Shown: positions 1 through 9,029 of the stretch, in pieces | How the letters are laid out: each line of letters opens with the position of its first letter | Position numbering within the stretch: the first letter of the stretch is position 1 | Origin: Pseudopelagicola sp. | GTDB taxonomy: Bacteria > Pseudomonadota > Alphaproteobacteria > Rhodobacterales > Rhodobacteraceae | Assembly: GCA_026195905.1 (NCBI GenBank) | Contig: JAPHRE010000025.1 | Location: 1-53,063, forward strand | Length of the DNA stretch: 53,063 nucleotides | Direction: 5' to 3' | Notes under the pieces: generated by a model | The model's database searches: none | What the model was told of the DNA's origin: nothing | The model's input: only the letters and a program-made list of their open reading frames with translations | Program-made: the position numbers and the translations under genes

Positions 1-372
1 GCGCCGGAAGCGACGCCGGAGAGCCACCCGGATCTTGATGCGGCGGCGGGGTTTGCGGTCAAGTATTACGAGGACTTTGTGCAGCCCACGAAGGTTTACC
101 GCGCGCCGAGCGACCTTGAGCGTGAGGCCTTGGAAGAGCTTCGCGACAAGCTGGCCGCGTATGACGGGCCAGTGGAGGGCGACGCGCTTCAGTCGGTTGT
201 GTTCTCGGTCGGGCGCGAGCGGTTTGACCCGATGCGTGATTGGTTCAAGGCGCTTTACGAGGTGCTATTGGGCGCAAGCCAAGGGCCGCGTTTCGGCGGG
301 TTCATCGCGCTCTATGGCGTTGAAGAGACGGTGGCGTTGATCAACAAGGCGCTTGCGGGCGAATTGGGCTAG
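1..372 (+). CDS. lysK: Lysine--tRNA ligase, class I (C-terminal end, 5' truncated)
   Basis: This is the last 123 codons of an open frame that enters from the left edge and stops with TAG at 370-372. The C-terminal text, including FKALYEVLLG and GPRFGGFIALYG, matches the tail of the archaeal-type (class I) lysyl-tRNA synthetase used by Rhodobacterales and other alphaproteobacteria instead of class II LysS. The enzyme charges tRNA-Lys with lysine using ATP in the cytoplasm. The catalytic HIGH and KMSKS motifs lie outside the window, so the class assignment rests on the helical C-terminal domain alone. A strong terminator follows 26 bases after the stop, making this the end of its transcript. 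Confidence 0.85.
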   Translation, partial: APEATPESHPDLDAAAGFAVKYYEDFVQPTKVYRAPSDLEREALEELRDKLAAYDGPVEGDALQSVVFSVGRERFDPMRDWFKALYEVLLGASQGPRFGGFIALYGVEETVALINKALAGELG

Positions 373-397
373 GGGCCAGCCGCGCAATGAGAAACGG

Positions 398-425
398 AAG
401 GGGTGCGCGGGGCGTGCCCCTTTTT
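398..425 (+). terminator. Rho-independent terminator after lysK
   Basis: An 11-bp stem (398-408 with 412-422, two wobble pairs, GGG loop) is followed directly by a T run at 421-425. It lies between the lysK stop and the DUF4864 gene. Confidence 0.8.
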
Positions 426-491
426 CGTTGCGGGATGCGGTTCTGGGCGCGGGGCGGTTTTGCGCTAGATTTCCCCGTGGGAGGACCAGTT

Positions 492-887
492 ATGCGATGG
501 ATTTTGGTTTTGACGATGATGCTCTGGGGGGCAGTGGCCCATGCCTCGGAGCGCGGTATTGCACAGGTGATCGGGGCGCAGATGCAGGCGTTTCGCGCGG
601 GCGAGATTGCGGAGGCGTTTTCCTATGCCAGCCCCGGTCTACAGCGGTTTTTCGGCAGCTCGGAGCGGTTCGGGGAGATGGTGCGCAGCGGCTATCCAGA
701 GGTGTGGCAGCCGGGCGCGGTGCGCCTTGTCGAGCGGCGCGAGATTGGCGGGCGGCTCTGGCAGAAGGTTCTTGTCGAGGATGGCGCGGGGGTGATGCAT
801 CTGTTTGATTATCAGATGGTTGAACAGGATGGCGCATGGCGGATCAACGCGGTGCGACGTCTGCCGTTTCCTGACGTGGGGGTCTAG
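492..887 (+). CDS. DUF4864 domain-containing secreted protein
   Basis: A 131-residue protein. The ATG at 492 is chosen because a GGAG sits at 481-484 and the protein then starts with a clean signal peptide (MRWILVLTMMLWGAVAHA, cleavage near residue 18); the in-frame ATG at 387 would add 35 low-complexity residues overlapping the lysK terminator. The mature part has an NTF2-like pattern (AFRAGEIAEAFSYASP near the start, YQMVEQDGAWRINAVRRLP at the end), which fits the DUF4864 family of small periplasmic proteins common in Rhodobacteraceae. Its function is unknown. It stands alone, with the next gene more than 100 bases away if that gene's preferred start is right. Confidence 0.75.
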   Translation: MRWILVLTMMLWGAVAHASERGIAQVIGAQMQAFRAGEIAEAFSYASPGLQRFFGSSERFGEMVRSGYPEVWQPGAVRLVERREIGGRLWQKVLVEDGAGVMHLFDYQMVEQDGAWRINAVRRLPFPDVGV

Positions 888-995
888 GCGGGCACCGTGA
901 CGGTGCTATCGCAGGGCATTAAGCCCCGGTTGGTATTTCCCTTTTCCGAAGACATGGCGCGGCTTTGCGCGGTGTGCGATCAGGAAAGGGAAGAG

Positions 996-3278
996 ATGAA
1001 CAAGGCGATTACCGACGGTCTTTTGTTGATGCCCCCGGCGTTTGCGGCGGGGTTGGCCCAGTGGTCGAGCGGCGATGGCACGCCGGGATCGGATAGCTAT
1101 GACGGGGCGGCCAATGCGGCCTTTGTTCCAGCGGACCCGGATTTTGGCGGCTGTCTTGAGGTGGTCAAGCTCGGCTCGGTGCAGAAGCTCCGCTATATGG
1201 GCGAAACGCCGATCTTGCCGGGGTGTTACCTGCGGGTGCGGGCGCGGGTCAAGGCGGTGTCGGGGAACCTGCCGAATGTGCGGATTGCGGGCTGGGCCGG
1301 GGATGGCAGCGGCGCTCATGTCAGCGGGCTTGTGGAGGCGGGCGATGCCGTGTCGCTTACATCCTATGGCGAGGTTGTCGAGGTCAGCGCGATCATCGGC
1401 ACGGGCGCGCGTGGTGGGGTCGATATGGCCTGGGGGCAGGAGCCGGTCTATGGACATTTCGGCATTGACCTGACCGGGCCGATTGGTGGCGTTGTGCGCA
1501 TTGATGATATCATCATTGAGGATGTCACAAGCGCCTTTTTGCGCGACATGATGGATTGGGTCGATGTGCGCGATTTCGGCGCGGTCGGCGATGGGGTCAC
1601 GGATGATGCGGCCGCGTTTGCCGCCGCCGATGATGCGGCGCAGGGGCGCGAGGTTCTTGTCTCGCAGGGCACGTATTACCTTGGCGACAATGTGACGTTT
1701 ACCACGCCGGTGCGGTTTGTCGGCACGGTGACGATGCCGCAGGACAAGTATTTCTCGCTGACCCGGAATTTTGAGATTGGCGCCTATATCGACGCGTTTG
1801 GCGACGAGATGCTTGGCTTTCAGAAAATGTTCCAATCGCTTCTTAACAATGCCGATCATGAATCACTTGACCTCGGTGGGCGGCGTATCACGATCAGCGC
1901 GCCGATGGACCTTCAGGCGATCGTGGCCAACCGCACGGAATATAAACAGCGCCGGGTGATCCGAAATGGTCAGTTTTATGTCGCCGGAGACAGCGTTTGG
2001 GAGCCGGATGTTGTCACGTCGGTGGCGACCTATGACTCGGGGCAGTCACGCACGCTGACCAATGTGGCCAACGTGGCCAATATTGCGATTGGCAGCCATG
2101 TCACGGGCAGCGGCGTCGGGCGCGAAATCTACGTCAAGGACAAGAACGAAGCAACGCAGGAAGTTACCCTTTCGCAGCCGTTTTTTGATGGGGAAGGCAC
2201 CCAGACGCTTACCTTTACACGCTACAAATACGTTCTTGATTTTACCGGGTTCGGCAAGATCAGTTCCTTTGTGGTCGAGGATGTCGAGTTCCTTTGCAAT
2301 TCGGTTGCCAGCGGTATTGCGCTATCGCGGGCGGGGGTGGCGTTTCATATCAAGGATTGCCATTTCAACCGCCCCGGCCATCGAGCGATCACGAGTATCG
2401 GCGACGGGTGTCAGGGGCTTTTGATTGATCGGTGCGATTTCAAGACCCGCGAGGGCGGGGAGACGGCGCAGGATCGCGAAACGGTGGCGATCAATACCAA
2501 CGCCAATGACGTCAAAATTCGCAACAACCGGGCCAGTCAGTTTCGCCATTTTGTCATCATCGGCGGGGCCAATTCGATCATCACCGGCAATCACTTCTTT
2601 CAGGGCGATGCAGAGCCTGCGGGGGTTCGCACAGCGGGGATTTTGCTATGTTCCGCGCATTGTGCGGCGAGCATTGATGCCAATTACATCGACAATGCGA
2701 CGATTGAATGGAGCAATGAATACGAGGCCAAGCCGGATTTCACGGGGGGCTATTCCTTTAGTGCGCTTTCGGTGACGGACAATGTCTTTCTCTCGGGCCA
2801 TGTCGCATCGTGGTTTGCCTATATCGTGGTCAAACCGCATGGGGCCAATCACTACTTCACCGGGTTTACCATCACCGGCAATAAGTTCCGGTCGATCAAC
2901 GGGCATATGGATCGGGTGGATCGGATCGACACCAGCTTTGCCGAGTTGGACAAAACCAAGAGCAAGAACATCCATGTCGAGGGCAACACCTATCACGCCG
3001 TTGGCGAAGGGATGCGCAACCCGCTTCTTGTTGAGCATAACCAGAACAGCACGGCGCGCACATGGGTTGTCGACACGCAGGGCCGGTTACCGTTTGAATG
3101 GCACGCACGCACGGTAGAGGCGGTTGTTGCCAAGGGCAAAATCGAGGATTCCTCGGGGGATGCCGTCCATTCGATGCCGTATGTTGAGGTCGAGAAAGGC
3201 CCGAACGGCGATCAAGTGCACCTACAATGGGAGGTGCCGGTCAAGGGCAAGGTCTGGGTCAAGGTGCGGATGGACTAG
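996..3278 (+). CDS. Glycosyl hydrolase family 28-related / pectate-lyase-like parallel beta-helix protein
   Basis: A 760-residue protein. The ATG at 996 has a purine-rich AGGAAAGGGAAGAG directly upstream; a GTG at 897 in the same frame would add 33 residues but has no comparable site. The N-terminal ~185 residues look like a beta-sandwich module. The middle begins with DVRDFGAVGDGVTDDAAAF (about residue 189), the hallmark of the Pectate_lyase_3 fold. The rest has repeated short strands ending in N or D (NVFLSG, FTITGNKF, IHVEGNTY), as expected of a right-handed beta-helix. No signal peptide is visible. Such proteins bind or cut polysaccharide at the surface or act in exopolysaccharide assembly; substrate and activity cannot be read here. 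Its TAG stop overlaps the stop of the convergent small gene at 3275. Confidence 0.7.
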   Translation: MNKAITDGLLLMPPAFAAGLAQWSSGDGTPGSDSYDGAANAAFVPADPDFGGCLEVVKLGSVQKLRYMGETPILPGCYLRVRARVKAVSGNLPNVRIAGWAGDGSGAHVSGLVEAGDAVSLTSYGEVVEVSAIIGTGARGGVDMAWGQEPVYGHFGIDLTGPIGGVVRIDDIIIEDVTSAFLRDMMDWVDVRDFGAVGDGVTDDAAAFAAADDAAQGREVLVSQGTYYLGDNVTFTTPVRFVGTVTMPQDKYFSLTRNFEIGAYIDAFGDEMLGFQKMFQSLLNNADHESLDLGGRRITISAPMDLQAIVANRTEYKQRRVIRNGQFYVAGDSVWEPDVVTSVATYDSGQSRTLTNVANVANIAIGSHVTGSGVGREIYVKDKNEATQEVTLSQPFFDGEGTQTLTFTRYKYVLDFTGFGKISSFVVEDVEFLCNSVASGIALSRAGVAFHIKDCHFNRPGHRAITSIGDGCQGLLIDRCDFKTREGGETAQDRETVAINTNANDVKIRNNRASQFRHFVIIGGANSIITGNHFFQGDAEPAGVRTAGILLCSAHCAASIDANYIDNATIEWSNEYEAKPDFTGGYSFSALSVTDNVFLSGHVASWFAYIVVKPHGANHYFTGFTITGNKFRSINGHMDRVDRIDTSFAELDKTKSKNIHVEGNTYHAVGEGMRNPLLVEHNQNSTARTWVVDTQGRLPFEWHARTVEAVVAKGKIEDSSGDAVHSMPYVEVEKGPNGDQVHLQWEVPVKGKVWVKVRMD

Positions 3279-3418
3279 CGCCAGAACGCGAGCCATTCGA
3301 TCAGTTCGAAGAGTTTGCGGGTCAGCAAAAGCGTCGCCTGACCATCGAGCCAGATCAGATCATAGGCCAGCCCGCCAAAGATCAGCACGGCGAGAAAAAC
3401 GGCGATCGGGTTGGTCAT
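3275..3418 (-). CDS. Small membrane protein downstream of gap
   Basis: A 47-residue ORF, ATG at 3418, preceded by GGAGG eight bases upstream. It has a hydrophobic N-terminal segment (NPIAVFLAVLIFGGLAYDLIW, one membrane span) followed by an amphipathic C-terminal half with Leu and Trp (LLLTRKLFELIEWLAFWR). It sits 83 bases after gap on the same strand and converges on the beta-helix gene with overlapping stop codons (CTAG). I do not recognise a named family. The ribosome-binding site falls inside a perfect 13-bp inverted repeat, so its translation may be conditional. Size, clean RBS and intact hydrophobic pattern argue that it is real. Confidence 0.65.
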   Translation of the reverse strand: MTNPIAVFLAVLIFGGLAYDLIWLDGQATLLLTRKLFELIEWLAFWR

Positions 3419-3425
3419 AACGAAA

Positions 3426-3479
3426 TGCGCCTCCGGGTGGGTCTGGCAAAAGGTATGCCCGAGCCGACCCGGAGGCGCA
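3426..3479 (-). promoter_or_regulatory. Inverted repeat covering the RBS of the small membrane protein
   Basis: Perfect 13-bp arms at 3426-3438 and 3467-3479 are separated by 28 bases. Read on the minus strand, the second arm contains the GGAGG that serves the ATG at 3418, so the folded RNA would hide the ribosome-binding site. There is no T run after the stem, so it is not a standard terminator. Confidence 0.55.
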
Positions 3480-3501
3480 AGTTTGGTCGTTGCGGTGGGG
3501 C

Positions 3502-4500
3502 TTACATCGCGCCCATTTTTTGGGCGACATCGGCCATGCGGCAAGAGAAGCCCCATTCGTTGTCATACCATGCCAGCACGCGCACCAGGCGGCCGCCGAT
3601 GACCTTGGTCTGGTCTGCGGCGAAATAGGAGCTTTCGGAGGTGTGGTTGAAATCGACGGAGACGAGTTTTTCCTCGGTGTAGCCCAGCACGCCTTTCATC
3701 GGACCCGCAGCCGCTTCGGCCATGACGGCGTTGACGTCGGCCTCGGTCACGTCTTTTCCGGCGATAAAGGTCAGGTCCACGGCAGAGACATTTGGCGTCG
3801 GGACGCGCACGGCAGAGCCGTCGAGTTTGCCTTTGAGTTCGGGGAGGACTTCGCCGAGTGCCTTGGCGGCGCCGGTTGAGGTTGGGATCATCGACATGGC
3901 GGCGGCGCGGGCGCGGTAGAGGTCTTTGTGGCGGCGGTCGAGCGTCGGTTGGTCGCCGGTATAGGCGTGGATCGTGGTCATGATGCCAGATTCAATGCCA
4001 AACGCGTTGTTGAGCACCTTGGCCACCGGCGCGAGGCAGTTGGTGGTGCAAGAGCCGTTCGAGATCATGGTGTCGGAGGCCTTGAGCGTATCGTCGTTGA
4101 CGCCGAACACGATGGTTTTGTCGACATTCTTGCCGGGTGCGGAGAGCAGCACTTTCTTGGCACCGCGCTCGAAATGGGCCTTGGCCTTTTCGCCATCGTT
4201 GAATTTTCCGGTGCATTCCATCACCACATCAACGCCGGACCAGTCCAGTTCGTCCATATTGTAGGTCGAGAACATCTCCATCTCGCCCGCGCCAAGGTCC
4301 ATAGTGCCGTCACCGATCTTGACCTCGTTGCGGAAGCGGCCATGCACAGAGTCATAGCGGATCAGGTGGGCTGCGGTTTCGAGCGGGCCGGTGGCGTTCA
4401 CTTTGACGACCTTGACGTCGTCGCGGGCGCTCTCGGCGATGTGCATGAGGGTGCAGCGGCCAATCCGGCCAAACCCGTTGATGCCAACAGTAACGGTCAT
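3502..4500 (-). CDS. gap: Type I glyceraldehyde-3-phosphate dehydrogenase
   Basis: A 332-residue NAD-dependent dehydrogenase that interconverts glyceraldehyde 3-phosphate and 1,3-bisphosphoglycerate in the cytoplasm. The ATG at 4500 gives the standard start MTVTVGINGFGRIGR (Rossmann GxGxxG); longer upstream reading is low-complexity antisense. The active-site motif SNGSCTTNCLAP carries the catalytic Cys, the downstream HAYTGDQ holds the partner His, and the C terminus WYDNEWGFSCRM is typical. Length equals the family norm. No other pathway enzyme is adjacent; the small membrane ORF follows 83 bases downstream and may share its transcript. Confidence 0.95.
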   Translation of the reverse strand: MTVTVGINGFGRIGRCTLMHIAESARDDVKVVKVNATGPLETAAHLIRYDSVHGRFRNEVKIGDGTMDLGAGEMEMFSTYNMDELDWSGVDVVMECTGKFNDGEKAKAHFERGAKKVLLSAPGKNVDKTIVFGVNDDTLKASDTMISNGSCTTNCLAPVAKVLNNAFGIESGIMTTIHAYTGDQPTLDRRHKDLYRARAAAMSMIPTSTGAAKALGEVLPELKGKLDGSAVRVPTPNVSAVDLTFIAGKDVTEADVNAVMAEAAAGPMKGVLGYTEEKLVSVDFNHTSESSYFAADQTKVIGGRLVRVLAWYDNEWGFSCRMADVAQKMGAM

Positions 4501-4636
4501 GAGGTATCCCTTCGTCCTGAATTCAGGCGGGGTATAGACCCCTCCCCGTGGTGAAGGAAGGGGGGTTTTGGGCAGGCATGGCCGTGTTAGCGGTAAAGTC
4601 TCCTGTTGGTTCCGGGCTGATAGCGATAACGCCCGG

Positions 4637-6037
4637 TTAGGAGGCGCTTGCCTTGACGTGATCGTAGGCGGCCAGGGCGCTCTGGCGCGACTCGCGTAGG
4701 TCGGCGATTGGCTTGGGGTAGTCCATGCCGAGCACGAAGCCCGCCGCCCGGAGCACCTCGGAGGGGGCGTCCCACGGGGCGTGAATGTGTTTGTCGGGCA
4801 GGCGGGAGAGTTCCGGCACGTAGCGGCGCAGGTAGTCGCCGTTTGGGTCAAACTTTGTGGATTGCGTCACCGGGTTAAAGATACGGAAATACGGCGCGGC
4901 ATCGGCCCCCGACCCGGCCACCCATTGCCAGCTTGCCGGGTTGTTGGCGGGGTCGGCGTCAAACAGCGTATCATGGAACCAAGCAAGGCCATGATGCCAA
5001 TGCACGCGCAGGTTCTTGACGAGAAAGGAGGCGACAATCATGCGCACGCGGTTGTGCATGTAGCCGGTCTGCCAAAGTTCGCGCATTCCGGCATCGACGA
5101 TGGGAATGCCGGTCTGGCCGGCTTGCCATGCTTGCAAGAGGTCGGGCGCATCGCGCCAAGGAAAGGCGTCGAATTTGCGGTTGAGGTTTTGCCAGCCCAT
5201 ATCGGGGTTGTGGAACAGCAGATTGTAGGAAAATTCGCGCCAGCCGAGTTCCGACAGAAAATGATCGCGATCGCTTGACGCGGGTTGGGCCTTGGCGGCG
5301 GACCAAACGGTATTGGGCGAGATTTCCCCAAAGGCGAGATGCGGCGAGAGGCGGGAGACATGCGGTTCAGAGGGGATGTCGCGCCCGGCCTTATAGCCGT
5401 TTAGCCCCTCGTCGAGGAAGGTTTCGAGGCGGTCGCGTGCGCCGTCCTCGCCGGGGGTCCAATCGGCAAGGACATCATCGTCCCATGCCGGGGTGGGGCG
5501 CAGGGCCAGCGCGTCGAGGGAGGTTGCGTTGGTGGCCTCCAGCAGCGTGATGGTCGGCGCGACCAGCGGTGCGCGCGGCGGTGCGGCGGCGGCACAGCCT
5601 TTGCGAAAGAAGGGCGAAAACACGCGATAGGGTGTGCCGTCGGCCTTGTTGACGTCCATCGGTTCCCACAGCAGAGCGCCATTGGCAGAGTGCACGTCGA
5701 GGCCTAGTCTGCGCAGGGCGGATTTGAGCGCGGTGTCGCGCGCGATGCCAAGGGCGTCATAGCGCCGGGTCCATGTCACGGTTTGCGCGCTGTGCTCGGC
5801 GGCAAGGCGGGGCAGGATGTCCGCCGGATTACCGGCATAGACGTGCAACCCGTCGTTCAGGGATGCGTTGAGCGCCGCAAGAGAGCGGTGCAACCATGCG
5901 CGCGTGGCGCCGCCCGCGGGATCGTCCTTTTCAAGGATGAACACAGGCAAAAGCGCGCCGCGCTTGGCGGCATAGGTGAGGGCAGGGTTGTCAGACAGCC
6001 GCAGGTCGCGGCGAAACCAATGGATCGCGATATTCAT
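4637..6037 (-). CDS. phrB: Deoxyribodipyrimidine photolyase (class I)
   Basis: A 466-residue flavoprotein that repairs UV-induced cyclobutane pyrimidine dimers with light energy. The ATG at 6037 gives MNIAIHWFRRDLRLSDNPAL, the classic N-terminal photolyase start; a TTG nine bases upstream is less likely. The N-terminal alpha/beta antenna domain is followed by the FAD-binding helical domain with GMRELWQTGYMHNR, NNPASWQWVAGSG and PYFRIFNPVTQSTKFDP, all intact. The complete flavin-contact region suggests an active CPD photolyase; a cryptochrome role cannot be excluded. It runs in the same direction as gap but 136 bases separate them. Confidence 0.92.
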   Translation of the reverse strand: MNIAIHWFRRDLRLSDNPALTYAAKRGALLPVFILEKDDPAGGATRAWLHRSLAALNASLNDGLHVYAGNPADILPRLAAEHSAQTVTWTRRYDALGIARDTALKSALRRLGLDVHSANGALLWEPMDVNKADGTPYRVFSPFFRKGCAAAAPPRAPLVAPTITLLEATNATSLDALALRPTPAWDDDVLADWTPGEDGARDRLETFLDEGLNGYKAGRDIPSEPHVSRLSPHLAFGEISPNTVWSAAKAQPASSDRDHFLSELGWREFSYNLLFHNPDMGWQNLNRKFDAFPWRDAPDLLQAWQAGQTGIPIVDAGMRELWQTGYMHNRVRMIVASFLVKNLRVHWHHGLAWFHDTLFDADPANNPASWQWVAGSGADAAPYFRIFNPVTQSTKFDPNGDYLRRYVPELSRLPDKHIHAPWDAPSEVLRAAGFVLGMDYPKPIADLRESRQSALAAYDHVKASAS

Positions 6038-6100
6038 GCCGATCAAGGTAAGGCCCGCCGGTCCCGTGTCCAGTCTTCAACTGCCTGACTTTGGTTGCGA

Positions 6101-6493
6101 TCAGGCCAGCGGCCCTGCAAGGCGGTCAAGGATGGCGCAGTCAGGACGATGATCCCCGGCGCAGCCCGAGATCACTTCGGAAAGCGCGCTGCGCATTTCC
6201 TGAAGCTGGGCGATCTTTTCTTCGATCGAACTTAGATGGTTCAGGGCGAGCGCCTTGACCTCTGCGCTGGCACGGGTTTCGTCCTCGTGCAGGCGAATGA
6301 GGTTGCGGCAATCTTCGATGGAAAACCCAAGTTTACGCGCCCGGCCAAGGAACGACAGGCGGTGCAGATCGCTTTCGGAGAACACGCGATAGCCGTTCGG
6401 AGTGCGTTCAGGCAGGATGAGGCCGATATCTTCGTAGTAGCGGATGGTTTTGGCGGCAACGCCAGACCGTTTGGAAATCTCGCCGATATTCAT
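6101..6493 (-). CDS. cueR: Cu(I)-responsive MerR-family regulator CueR
   Basis: A 130-residue MerR-family activator. The N-terminal winged helix (MNIGEISKRSGVAAKTIRYY) is followed by a dimerisation helix and the copper loop CAGDHRPDC, in which Cys111 and Cys119 are spaced as in CueR (C-x7-C). It would sense cytoplasmic Cu(I) and activate copA by unwinding a promoter with an over-long spacer. The gene begins 13 bases after the copA stop, so copA and cueR form one transcript, and the sensor would be co-induced with the pump. No other metal regulator is nearby. Confidence 0.92.
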   Translation of the reverse strand: MNIGEISKRSGVAAKTIRYYEDIGLILPERTPNGYRVFSESDLHRLSFLGRARKLGFSIEDCRNLIRLHEDETRASAEVKALALNHLSSIEEKIAQLQEMRSALSEVISGCAGDHRPDCAILDRLAGPLA

Positions 6494-6506
6494 ACTCTTT
6501 AACTCC

Positions 6507-8966
6507 CTATCCTATGGGGGGCTGCGATGGCATGGCGGGAGAGAGCCGTCGCAACCTCAATGCATTACCTAGCACGAAAATTGAGGAAAGCGACATAGCC
6601 CCTGCGCCTAACATGGGGGAAAGTTGCCACCCTAGGAACGGATAGAAGAGTCCGGCGGCAACGGGGATCAGGGCGATGTTATAGGCAAAGGCCCAGAACA
6701 GGTTTTGTCGGATATTGCGCATTGTGCGGCGCGACAGGTCGAGGGCGGTCACAACACCGGAGAGATCGGGGCCGATCAGGACGACATCGGCGCTTTCAAT
6801 GGCGATGTCGGTGCCTGTGCCGATGGCGATGCCGGTATCGGCGCTGGCGAGGGCGGGGGCGTCGTTGATTCCATCCCCGACAAAGGCAATCGGGCCATGT
6901 GCGGCGCGCAGGGCGTTGACTTCGGCGGCTTTGCCATCGGGAAGGATTTCGGCGGCGACATGGTCAATGCCAAGGTCGGCGGCGATCGCATGGGCGGTTG
7001 TGGTGCTGTCGCCTGTGACCATTGCGACGGATTTGCCCATCGCCTTGAGCCGGTCGATGACGGCGCGGGCGGTGGGGCGGATCGGGTCTGCCACAGAGAC
7101 CAGCCCGGCCAGTGTGCCGTCGATGGCGACATAGAAGGGCGTTTCACCTCGCGCGGCGAGGGATTCGGCCTTGGCGGCAAGCGGCGTGGGGTCGATCTTT
7201 TCGCGGTCCATGAGACGGGCCGCGCCGATCAGCACGGTCTTGCCTTCGACCGTGGCGCGGATGCCAAAGCCACCGATGGCCGTGAAGTCTTTGGCCTTGG
7301 GCAGGGCAAGCCCCTGCGCCTCGGCGGCGGCGGTGATGGCGTGGGCGATGGGATGTTCGGACGGGGATTCGGCGGCGGCGGCAAGACGCAGGAGGGTTGT
7401 CGCGTCGATCTCGCCAAAGGGATCAAGCGTCGCCAGCGAGGGGCGGCCCTCGGTCAGGGTTCCGGTTTTGTCGAAGGCCACGACAGAGAGGGTTTCGAGC
7501 CGTTGCAGGGCTTCGCCCTTGCGGAACAACACGCCCAGTTCGGCGGCGCGTCCGGTGCCGACCATGATCGAGGTTGGCGTTGCAAGGCCCATAGCGCAGG
7601 GACAGGCGATGATCAGCACCGAAACGGCGGCGACGAGCGCATGGGGCAAACGCGGATCAGGGCCAAAGGCGAGCCACCCCGCCAGCGCCAGCAAGGCCAC
7701 GGCGATCACGGCGGGCACGAAGATCAGGACCACGCGGTCGGCCAGTGCCTGCACCGGGAGCTTTGCGCCCTGGGCGCGTTCCACCATAGTGATGATGCGG
7801 GCGAGCATGGTGTCGCTGCCAACCCCTGTTGCGCGATAGGTCAGCGCACCTTCGCCATTGATCGTTCCGGCGACGACCGTATCTCCGGGCGCTTTGGCGA
7901 CGGGGATCGGTTCGCCGGTAATCATGCTTTCGTCGACATAGCTCTCGCCGGTTTCGACCGTGCCATCCACGGCGAGGCGTTCGCCGGGGCGCAGGTGCAA
8001 CAGGTCGCCGACGGTGACGCTATCCACCGCCACCTCAACGACCGTGCCGTCGCGCTCGACGCGGGCGGTATCGGCCTTGAGGCGGGCGAGCTTGCGAATT
8101 GCACCACCGGTGCGCCCCTTGGCGCGGGCCTCGAACCAGCGCCCGACGAGAATCAGCGTCACGATCACGGCGGCGGCCTCGAAATAGACATAGCGCGCGC
8201 CGGGGGGCAGGATTGACGGGGCAAAGAGGGCGACGGTCGAATAGCCCCATGCGGCGAGCGATCCCATCGCAACGAGCGAGTTCATATCCGGGCTGCGGCG
8301 TAGCAGAAGCGGGATGCCCTTGAGGAAAAATCCACGTCCAGGCCAGAGCAGCACGAGGCTTGTCAGGGCAAATTGCAGCAGCCAGGATTGGGTCTGGCCG
8401 ATGTTGGCCATGATCCAGTGATGCAGGGCCGGGATGGCGTGTCCGCCCATTTCGATCAGGAAAACAGGCAGGGTAAGCACGCCGGAAATCAGGGCAAGGC
8501 GGCGGGCATTGCCGATTTTCGAGGCTTCTTCGGCTGTGGCGTTGCGGGTGTTATCGGTGCGTGGCGTGGCGGTATAGCCTGCGGCGCGCACGGCGGCGGC
8601 AAGGTCGCTTGCGGCGATGGCCCCGCGCAGGATCTGCACTTGGGCGGTTTCGGCGGCAAGGTTGACCGACGCCTCAAGGACACCGGGCAGCGCGCGCAGC
8701 GTTGCTTCAACCTTGGCCGCGCAGGAGGCGCAGCTCATGTCGGAAATATCAAGAATGAGGGTATCTTCGTGGGCCGGGTAGCCTGCGGTTTTCAATGTCT
8801 CGCGGATGTCTGCGGCGGTGGCCCCGTCTAGATCGACGGTGCCTGTGGTATTGGCGAGATTGACTGCGGCGGATGTCTGGCCGGGCATGGCCTGAAGGGC
8901 GCGTTCGGCCCGACCGGCACAGCCCGCACAGGTCATACCGTCGATCTCAAAACGCAGGGTGGTCAT
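6507..8966 (-). CDS. copA: Cu(I)-exporting P1B-type ATPase
   Basis: An 819-residue inner-membrane pump expelling Cu(I) from the cytoplasm. Two N-terminal heavy-metal-binding domains carry GMTCAGC (Cys13, Cys16) and DMSCASC (Cys79, Cys82). After these come the membrane segments, the TGEP actuator motif, the intramembrane CPC (IACPCAMGLATPTS), the phosphorylation motif DKTGTLTEG, the SEHP nucleotide-binding motif and GDGINDAPAL. All catalytic residues are present. The ATG at 8966 has a strong AAAGGAGGT site. Two CueR-like palindromes lie upstream and cueR directly follows, giving a self-contained copper-defence operon. Confidence 0.95.
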   Translation of the reverse strand: MTTLRFEIDGMTCAGCAGRAERALQAMPGQTSAAVNLANTTGTVDLDGATAADIRETLKTAGYPAHEDTLILDISDMSCASCAAKVEATLRALPGVLEASVNLAAETAQVQILRGAIAASDLAAAVRAAGYTATPRTDNTRNATAEEASKIGNARRLALISGVLTLPVFLIEMGGHAIPALHHWIMANIGQTQSWLLQFALTSLVLLWPGRGFFLKGIPLLLRRSPDMNSLVAMGSLAAWGYSTVALFAPSILPPGARYVYFEAAAVIVTLILVGRWFEARAKGRTGGAIRKLARLKADTARVERDGTVVEVAVDSVTVGDLLHLRPGERLAVDGTVETGESYVDESMITGEPIPVAKAPGDTVVAGTINGEGALTYRATGVGSDTMLARIITMVERAQGAKLPVQALADRVVLIFVPAVIAVALLALAGWLAFGPDPRLPHALVAAVSVLIIACPCAMGLATPTSIMVGTGRAAELGVLFRKGEALQRLETLSVVAFDKTGTLTEGRPSLATLDPFGEIDATTLLRLAAAAESPSEHPIAHAITAAAEAQGLALPKAKDFTAIGGFGIRATVEGKTVLIGAARLMDREKIDPTPLAAKAESLAARGETPFYVAIDGTLAGLVSVADPIRPTARAVIDRLKAMGKSVAMVTGDSTTTAHAIAADLGIDHVAAEILPDGKAAEVNALRAAHGPIAFVGDGINDAPALASADTGIAIGTGTDIAIESADVVLIGPDLSGVVTALDLSRRTMRNIRQNLFWAFAYNIALIPVAAGLFYPFLGWQLSPMLGAGAMSLSSIFVLGNALRLRRLSPAMPSQPPIG

Positions 8967-8998
8967 GGATACCTCCTTTGGCGCGCTGGGTGCGCGTT

Positions 8999-9021
8999 AA
9001 CCTTCCAGTAATTAGAGGGTT
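8999..9021 (-). promoter_or_regulatory. CueR-like operator, proximal (copA promoter)
   Basis: An imperfect palindrome centred on 9010 with arms AACCTTCC and AGAGGGTT around a 7-bp spacer. It matches the CueR box layout known from copA promoters (ACCTTCC-N7-GGAAGGT). On the minus strand GGAAGGTTAAC would put a TAAC-type -10 just downstream, 33 bases before the copA start. Confidence 0.5.
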
Positions 9022-9029
9022 GGGAGGGC

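Noticed and set aside
897-995. GTG at 897 as start of the beta-helix protein
   Set aside because: The ATG at 996 has a much better ribosome-binding site, and the extra 33 residues include no signal peptide or conserved feature.
6705-8216. A 503-codon open frame on the plus strand opposite copA
   Set aside because: It is the antisense of a clear P-type ATPase gene; the translation is Gly/Asp/Ala-rich low complexity, a usual by-product of GC-rich codon use.
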